Of a stretch of DNA of 6,955 bases, positions 1 to 6,500 are shown in pieces. Within the stretch, counting starts at the first letter, position 1; each line of letters begins with the position of its first letter. Origin of the DNA: Gemmatimonadota bacterium (GTDB lineage: Bacteria; Gemmatimonadota; Gemmatimonadetes; Gemmatimonadales; GWC2-71-9); NCBI GenBank assembly GCA_025361465.1, contig JANYAG010000157.1:1-6955 (forward strand), in the 5' to 3' direction. The translations under genes and the position numbers were made by a program. Below the pieces are notes generated by a model. That model made no database searches. It saw only the letters and a list, made by a program, of their open reading frames with translations, and was not told the DNA's origin.

Positions 1-129
1 ATAGACCTGCATCGAGTCCATCGAGAGGATCTCGGCGCCTGTCCGCAGCGCCGCCCGCAGCGCGAGATCGGTCTTGCCCGACGCGGTCGGACCGAGGATC
101 ACCAGCATTTCCGGCCTTTTTTCTGCCAT
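1..129 (-). CDS. miaA: tRNA dimethylallyltransferase MiaA, N-terminal fragment
   Basis: MiaA transfers a dimethylallyl group from DMAPP to N6 of adenine 37 in tRNAs that read codons starting with U. Only the first 43 residues are present; the gene runs off the left edge. Visible are a hydrophobic strand (LVIL), the P-loop GPTASGKT (residues 13-20) and the segment GAEILSMDSMQVY (31-43), the conserved MiaA block that follows the P-loop. The chosen start is the ATG at 129 on the minus strand. A second in-frame ATG (Met8) directly precedes the LVILGPTASGKT strand and could be used instead. No clear Shine-Dalgarno sequence lies upstream. A three-codon frame (ATG at 140) ends in a TGA that overlaps the start ATG. 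The gene is divergent from the glucan synthase. The family call is secure; the precise start is less so. Confidence 0.93.
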   Translation of the reverse strand, partial: MAEKRPEMLVILGPTASGKTDLALRAALRTGAEILSMDSMQVY

Positions 130-270
130 CACGACACCATACTGACACAGCCCCGGGAGAATCCACCGTTTCCTCAGGCTTGGGGCAACTGTAGCAGATA
201 CGCGGCGGAGTTGCAGGATGCGCGGGCACGCGCGTCGCGGTACGCTCGTCGAGCACGGCTATGCGCAGCC

Positions 271-298
271 TTGCCTCGCCGGTCAGGATGCATATGAT
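271..298 (+). promoter_or_regulatory. Candidate sigma70-type promoter
   Basis: TTGCCT (271-276) resembles a -35 box, matching TTGACA at 4 of 6 positions. TATGAT (293-298) resembles a -10 box, matching TATAAT at 5 of 6. The spacer is 16 bases. Transcription would start near 305, just before the first hairpin of the structured leader at 310-333. That placement is the main support beyond box matches, which alone are weak evidence in a genome of unknown phylum. Confidence 0.4.
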
Positions 299-304
299 CT
301 GATA

Positions 305-460
305 GCAGTGGAGCCCTTAGGAAATTCGGCTCCCGGCAGAAATACAGAAGTCTTCGGATGACTAAATAAAGGGTAGCCCGGCCAACCGCCGGGAGACCGG
401 TTAATGAGTAAGCCGACGCAATGGAACACCGCTCAGGTGCCATTGCGTCGGTTCTTTTTT
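305..460 (+). ncRNA. Candidate structured RNA or attenuated leader of the glucan synthase
   Basis: About 155 nt between a candidate promoter and a strong terminator, with successive local hairpins. GGAGCC (310-315) pairs with GGCTCC (328-333) around a 12-nt loop. AGTC (349-352) pairs with GACT (360-363), a weak stem. CCCGG (377-381) pairs with CCGGG (389-393) around a 7-nt loop. The terminator stem follows. No plus-strand gene lies upstream, so the terminator must belong either to a free-standing small RNA or to a leader that can stop transcription before the synthase. I compared it by eye with cyclic-di-GMP (GEMM), cobalamin, glycine, ZTP and ykkC riboswitches and found none of their diagnostic conserved cores. 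Class and ligand are unknown, and the 5' end is inferred. Confidence 0.45.
411..460 (+). terminator. Strong intrinsic (Rho-independent) terminator
   Basis: CCGACGCAATGG (413-424) is a perfect 12-bp complement of CCATTGCGTCGG (440-451). A G-U and an A-U pair (411-412 with 452-453) extend the base. Inside, after a two-base AA bulge, CACC (427-430) pairs with GGTG (436-439) around the loop GCTCA. Six T's follow at 455-460. The T-run exists only on the plus strand, so it does not terminate miaA or anything else on the minus strand. It ends 85 bases before the synthase start codon, an unusual place unless it ends a small RNA or attenuates the synthase transcript. Confidence 0.85.
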
Positions 461-470
461 GCGTCGGTTC
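445..470 (+). repeat. Direct repeat of the terminator 3' arm
   Basis: GCGTCGGTTC occurs at 445-454, in the right arm of the terminator stem, and again exactly at 461-470, just past the T-run. Both copies can pair with the same left arm (411-419), so the second could form a competing hairpin that encloses the T-run. The repeat is certain; a regulatory role is inference. Confidence 0.8.
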
Positions 471-531
471 GATGTGAAGACATACGATTATTGGCGCGCG
501 CAATCGGCCCGAATCAGAAACTGGGCCAGAT

Positions 532-535
532 GGAG
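532..535 (+). promoter_or_regulatory. Ribosome binding site for the glucan synthase
   Basis: GGAG lies 10 bases before the ATG at 546. The frame stays open upstream to the TGA at 405-407, with GTG at 474 and TTG at 459 as other possible starts, but neither has a recognisable Shine-Dalgarno sequence. The GGAG motif therefore favours the ATG at 546. Confidence 0.6.
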
Positions 536-545
536 TACAACCGAG

Positions 546-3500
546 ATGCTGTTTGACCTGCCGAGAGTCAAGCGGAGATTCAATCCCTTCAAGCGCTGGC
601 GTCTGTCACTGGACGGCAGCGGGGAGTCGTCCGGCCAAGCAGAGGAGCAGCCGCTCCGCGATGAACTCTACAGTGTCGATCAACTGGATCGCCATGCGAA
701 GACTCTGGCCGGTTGGCACGAAGTGGCCGACAACCGTGGCAGCCGCAGTTCGGATCGACTGCTGCCCCGCCTTTCCGCCAATGAGGATCTGCTGCGTGAG
801 GCTTACGGCCTTGTGGCCGATGCGGTGAAGCGAGGCCGGCGCATCACGCCGGCGGCGGAGTGGTTTCTCGACAACTACCATCTGATCGAGGAACAGATTC
901 GCACGGCCCGCAGGCATCTGCCCCGGGGCTACAGCCGGGAGTTGCCACAGTTGAGCAACGGTCCGTCGGCGGGCTACCCGCGGGTTTACGCCATCGCACT
1001 GGAGTTGATCGCCCACGTCGACGGCCGGATCGACGCCGAGAGCCTTCGCGCGTTCCTGGTGTCTTACCAGTCGGTGACCCCCCTTCGACTTGGTGAACTT
1101 TGGGCCATCCCGATCATGCTGCGACTCGGGTTGATCGAGAATCTGCGGCGCGTGGCCGCCCGGGTGGCAGCGGGGCGGCGCGACCGCGAGAGGGCTGCGT
1201 ACTGGATCGAGCGGATGCTCGAGGTCGTGACCACGGCGCCGGCCGAAGTGGTCTTGGTTCTTGCGGACATGGTGAAGGAGAACCCGCCACTGTCGACCGC
1301 ATTCATCTCCGAGTTCGCCAGCCGCATGCAGGGGCGCGGGCCGGCGGTGGTCTTTGCGCTGACATGGTTGGAACACCGGATCGCCGAACAGGGCCTGACG
1401 ATCGAAACCGTCTTCCAGCAGGCGAGCCAGAGCCAGGCGACCGATCAGGTCTCAATCTGCAACAGCATCGGGAGCCTGCGTTTTCTGGGAGCAATGGAGT
1501 GGCGCGACTTCGTTGAGGCGATGAGCGGCGTGGAGCAGATCCTCCGCACCGATCCATCCGGCGTGTACCCATCCATGGATTTCGTAACGCGTGACCACTA
1601 CCGCCACGCCGTCGAAAGGATCGCCCGGTACAGTCAACAGGACGAGGACGAGGTGGCACGCCGGGCAATCGAGCTGGCCCGCGCCAACGCAGGCCCGGAC
1701 GGGAACCATCCCGACGGCCGACCTGAGGACAATCGCAAGGCTCACGTGGGGTATTTTCTGGTGGGTCGAGGACAGCCAGTGCTCGAGCGGCAGGCCGTGC
1801 TGCGGCAGACGCCGGGCCATTTGCTGCGCCGGCTAGGACGGCGATTCCCGCTGGGGATCTATGTCGGATCGATTGTTCTGATGACAGCGGGGGTGACTTC
1901 GCTGGTCTTATGGTGGGCCGCGCGCCATGGCGTGGGGCATTGGGGCCTGGCGGGCCTGGGACTCCTGCTATGGATCTGCACCAGCCAGTTGACCGTGGCG
2001 CTGGTGAACTGGGGCGTCATGCTGCTGGTGCCGCCGCGAATCATGCCGCGGATGGACTTCTCGAAGGGCATACCCGGGGAGCACCGCGCGATCGTGGCCA
2101 TACCGACGATCATCTCGGACGATCAGGAAATCGATGATCTGGCCGAGGCGCTGGAGGTGCGCTTTCTCGCCAACCGCGACGAGAACCTCAGCTTCGCCCT
2201 GCTGACGGACTTCTCCGACGCCCCGGAAGAGCATCTCGCCGGGGACGCGGCGCTGCTCCAGCGGGCTCGGGATCGAATCGAGGCCCTCAATGCCAACTAT
2301 CCCGGAGGCCGCTTCTTTCTGTTCCATCGAGCCCGTCGCTGGAACGTGAAAGAGAATGCCTGGATGGGCTGGGAGCGTAAGCGAGGCAAGCTTGAGGACT
2401 TCAACGAAGCACTGCGCGCCTCGGATCCACGCACCGACCGCTTCGACTCGGTCGTCGGCCCGATCGATCGCCTGGCGGGCATCCGGTATGTGATCTCGCT
2501 CGATAGCGACACGCAGCTTCCGCGCGATTCGGCGCGACAACTGGTCGGCACCATGGCGCATCCGCTGAATCGCCCGCGGTATGACGAGAAAGTCGGCCGG
2601 GTGACCGAGGGATACGGCATTCTGCAGCCGCGCGTCGGCATCAGCATGCCCAGCGCCAACCGCTCGCAATTCGCACGGCTGTTTGCCGGCGAGCCGGGCA
2701 TCGACCCATACACACACGCAGTGTCCGACGTCTACCAGGACGTCTTCGAGGAGGGGTCGTTCGTCGGCAAGGGGATTTATGACGTGGACGCGTTCCAGCT
2801 ATCGGTCGGCCGACGGCTGCCGGAGAACCGCATTCTCAGCCACGACTTGCTCGAGGGCGCCCACGCGCGATCGGGGCTGGTGAGCGATGTGCTGCTGTTC
2901 GAGGATTACCCCTCGGGGTACCCGGCCGACATGAGCCGCCGTTACCGTTGGATTCGCGGGGACTGGCAGATCATGCAGTGGCTGTTGCCGCGCGTGCCCG
3001 GGGGACGGGAAGTTGCCGGTTCTCAGTTACCAGTTGCCAGTGCGGAGGGCAACCACTCCCCATTCACGGCTTCCAATTCCAGTCTGCCAACTGACAAGCA
3101 TCAACCGACAACGATCAACTCCCCGCGGACCCGCAGCGTACGGAACCCGATCTCAGGGCTGTCACGATGGAAGATTCTGGACAACGCGCGTCGCAGCGTG
3201 GTGCCATGCGCGCTGCTGGCGATGCTGATTGCCGGTTGGTTCTTGCCGGGCGCCGCGCTGTTATACACCCTGGTCACGATCGCAATTCTGCTGCTCCCCG
3301 CCATTCTGAGTGGCGCCGCCGAGTTGACGCGCCGGCCGGCGGACTTCCCCATCATTTACAACGCGCGGATGGTCGCATACTCCGTCACGCGGCAGGTCCT
3401 GCAGCAGGGATTTACGCTGGCGTGCCTGCCCTACGACGCCTTCGTGAGCATTGAGGCGATCGTCCGGACCAGCGCGCGACTGCTGATCACCGGGCGTAGA

Positions 3501-6500
3501 TTGCTGGAGTGGCGCACCGCCCGCGCGGCGCAGCGCAGCGCGTTCACCAATCTCTTCGGATTTTACACTTCGATGTGGGTGCTGCCGCTGACGGCAACGA
3601 TCTGCCTGCTGGCGCTCTGCCTCTGTCGTCCCAATGCCCTGGCGGTTGCCTCGCCCGTGATCGCGCTGTGGCTGGCGGCGCCGGCGATCGCGTTCTGGCT
3701 GAGCCGCACCGTCAAACCCCGAAAGCCCAGCCTGTCGGTGGAGGATCTGGCGTTTCTGGGAACGGTCGCGCAAAGCACATGGGGGTTTTTTGAGGCGTTT
3801 GTCGGACCTGAGGATAACTACCTTCCGCCGGACAATTTCCAGGAAGATCCGCCCGTGGGGCTGGCGCACCGAACTAGCCCGACGAATATAGGCCTGTCAC
3901 TCCTGGTGAATCTGGCCGCATACGATTTCGCCTACATCTCCGCGGCGGACGTGATCGAGCGAACCACGCGGACGCTGGCGACGCTGGACAAGCTCCAGCG
4001 CTTCCGGGGGCATTTCTTCAACTGGTATGACACGCGGACCCTTGAACCCCTTCAGCCCCGCTACGTTTCGACCGTCGACAGCGGGAACCTCGCGGGACAC
4101 CTGCTTATCCTGGCCGCGGGTCTGGAAGAGCTCGCCTCCAAGATCGCGGCGGAACGCATCCCGGAAATGCGGCAACTCGCGGTTCGTTGCCGGCAGTTCG
4201 CCGACCTCGACTACGAATTCCTGTACGACAAGGACCGCCATCTCCTGAGCATCGGCTACAACGTCGCCGAGCGTCGCCTCGACAGCGGCTTTTACGACCT
4301 GCTCGCCTCGGAAGCACGGCTGGCGAGCTTTGTCGCCATTGCCCAGGAGAAGCTTCCGGCGGAACACTGGTTCAACCTCGGGCGATCGCTCACGAACACC
4401 GGCCGGGGCACGGCGCTGGTCTCCTGGAGCGGTTCGATGTTCGAGTACCTGATGCCGCTGCTGGTCATGCCCACTTACGCGCACACCCTTCTGGACGAGA
4501 CCTATCACGCGGTCGTGCGGCGACAGATTGAATATGGCCGCGAGCGCGGCGTGCCCTGGGGGATCTCGGAATCCGGGTACGCCAAGACCGACGCCCACCT
4601 GAATTATCAGTATCGGGCCTTCGGCGTTCCCGGGCTGGGGTTCAAGCGGGGTCTGGCCGACGATCTGGTGATTACGCCGTACGCGAGCGTCATGGCACTG
4701 ATGGTTGACCCGGAGGCGGCCTGCGCCAACCTTCGCCGCCTGGCCAAGGAAGAGCGCCTGGGCGCGTATGGGTTTTACGAGGCGATCGACTACACCCCGT
4801 CGCGACTCCCGCGCGGGCAGGACAGCGCCACCGTGCGGTCCTACATGGCACACCACCAGGGGATTGTGTTCCTCTCGCTGGCGTATCTGTTGCTCGACCG
4901 GCCGATGCAGCGACGTTTCGAATCCGATCCCGCGTTCAGGGCGACGGATCTGCTCCTGCAGGAACGGATCCCCAAGGTACTATCGACTTTCCCGCACCCC
5001 GCCGAGGTGGCCGACGCGCACGGCGCTCCCGCTGAAGCGACGGCGAACTTCCGGATCTTCAACACGCCCAAGACCGCGGTACCCGAGGTCCATCTGCTCT
5101 CCAATGGCCGCTATCACGTCGCGGTGACGGCGGCGGGCGCGGGCTACAGCCGCTGGCGCGATTTGGCCGTCACCCGTTGGCGCGAGGACTCCACGCGCGA
5201 CTGCTGGGGCACATTCTGCTATCTGCGCGATACTGCAACCGGAGAGTTCTGGTCGGCGGCGCAACAGCCCACGACCCGACTGCCCACGGCGTACGAAGCC
5301 ATCTACTCGCAGGGGCGGGCGGAGTTCCGGCGACGCGACGGCGACATGGAAACCCAACTGGAGATCAGTGTATCGCCCGAGGACGACATCGAACTGCGTC
5401 GCATCAGCATCACCAATCGGGGCCACGAGCCCCGCACCATCGAGCTGACGAGCTACGCCGAGGTCGTGCTGGCGACGCCTGCTTCGGATGCGGCCCACCC
5501 CGCCTTCAGCAACCTGTTCGTGCAGACACAGCTCGTTCGCGAGCGGCAGGCGATCCTCTGTACGCGTCGGCCGCGCTCGGCGAGCGAGCGGCCGCCCTGG
5601 ATGCTGCATCTGATGACCGTTCACAGCACCACGGCCACCCTGATCACCACGACGTCCTACGAAACCGCCCGCGGCGAATTCATCGGGCGCGGGCGCACCC
5701 TGGCGGACCCGGCGGCCATGCACCGTCCCGCGCTGACCGACAGCGAAGGCGCGGTGCTCGACCCGATCGTGGCCATACGCAACACGGTGATTGTCGGCCC
5801 GGACGAAACCGTGCGGGTCCACCTGGTGACCGGCGCCGCCGAGACCTACGAGGTGGCGCGGGGGCTGGTGGAGAAGTACCACGACCGCCGCCTGGCCGAC
5901 CGCGTCTTCGAACTTGCCTGGACCCACAGCCAGGTGGTCTTGCGACAACTCGACGCCGCTGAAGCCGACACGCAACTCTACGGGCGTCTTGCCAGCCGCA
6001 TCCTCTATGCCAGCCCAGCGCTGCGAGCGCCCGGCAGCGTGATTTCGCGAAACCAGCGCGGCCAGTCGGGCCTCTGGGCCTACGGGATTTCCGGAGATCT
6101 GCCCATCGTCCTGCTGCGTATTGGTGACTCGTCGCGGATCAATCTGGTCCGGCAACTCGTGCAGGCCCACGCCTACTGGCGCGTGCATGGGTTGGCGGTG
6201 GACCTGGTCATCTGGAACGAGGATCAGTCGGGTTACCGGCAAATGCTGCAGGAACAGATCACCGGAGTGATTACGTCGCGTTCCGAAGCCGGCCTGCTGG
6301 ACAAGCCCGGCGGCATATTCATTCGTCGCCTGGAACAGATTGCGGATGAAGACAAAGTCCTCATGCAGTCGGTGTCCCGCGTGATCATCAGCGATACCGC
6401 CGGCACGCTAGAGGAGCAGATGGTTCGTGCCGTCGTTGGGGAAGTGCCCGTGCCCAGGTTCAGACCCGCCCGCATCCGCCGGACGGAGCTTGCGGCCAGT

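Larger units (their letters stand above)
130..545. other. Intergenic region between divergent genes
   Basis: This 416-base gap separates miaA (minus) from the glucan synthase (plus) and holds no convincing protein gene. An open minus-strand frame across 174-503 runs straight through the terminator hairpin, resembles no family I know, and is rejected. From 130 to about 270 I see only GC-rich sequence, including a small perfect inverted repeat GCTCG-T-CGAGC at 244-254 of unknown meaning. From 271 to 470 there is dense plus-strand RNA-type structure: a promoter, several hairpins, an intrinsic terminator and a repeated terminator arm. A stop codon (TGA 405-407) in the synthase frame bounds how far the synthase could extend upstream. 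Confidence 0.7.

Noticed and set aside
129..140. Three-codon upstream frame overlapping the miaA start
   Set aside because: ATG-GTG-TCG-TGA with its stop overlapping the miaA ATG is too short to tell from chance; noted only under miaA.
365..420. Resemblance of AAATAAAGGGTAGCCCGG and following bases to a cyclic-di-GMP (GEMM) riboswitch
   Set aside because: The GGG-YAR-stem start is suggestive, but the GNRA loop and the conserved GACGCAAAGCC core are absent, so the class cannot be claimed.
174..503. 109-codon minus-strand frame in the intergenic region
   Set aside because: It runs through the terminator hairpin and the other hairpins, has no recognisable protein features, and its composition looks non-coding.
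474..545. Upstream GTG (474) or TTG (459) as the synthase start
   Set aside because: Both are in frame, but neither has a Shine-Dalgarno sequence, and TTG lies at the end of the terminator T-run; ATG 546 has GGAG at a workable distance.
3000..3170. Possible frameshift or pseudogene at the low-complexity stretch
   Set aside because: Codon-by-codon reading shows the same frame before and after, with conserved family sequence on both sides and no stop, so it is an in-frame insert.
3897..4856. 319-codon open frame on the minus strand
   Set aside because: It is antisense to the well-conserved cyclisation domain, with no family resemblance and no ribosome binding site noted; a shadow.
4980..6242. 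420-codon open frame on the minus strand
   Set aside because: It lies fully opposite conserved GH94 and linker sequence of the synthase, is Arg/Gly/Pro/His-rich with no recognisable domain, and is a typical mirror frame of high-GC coding DNA.
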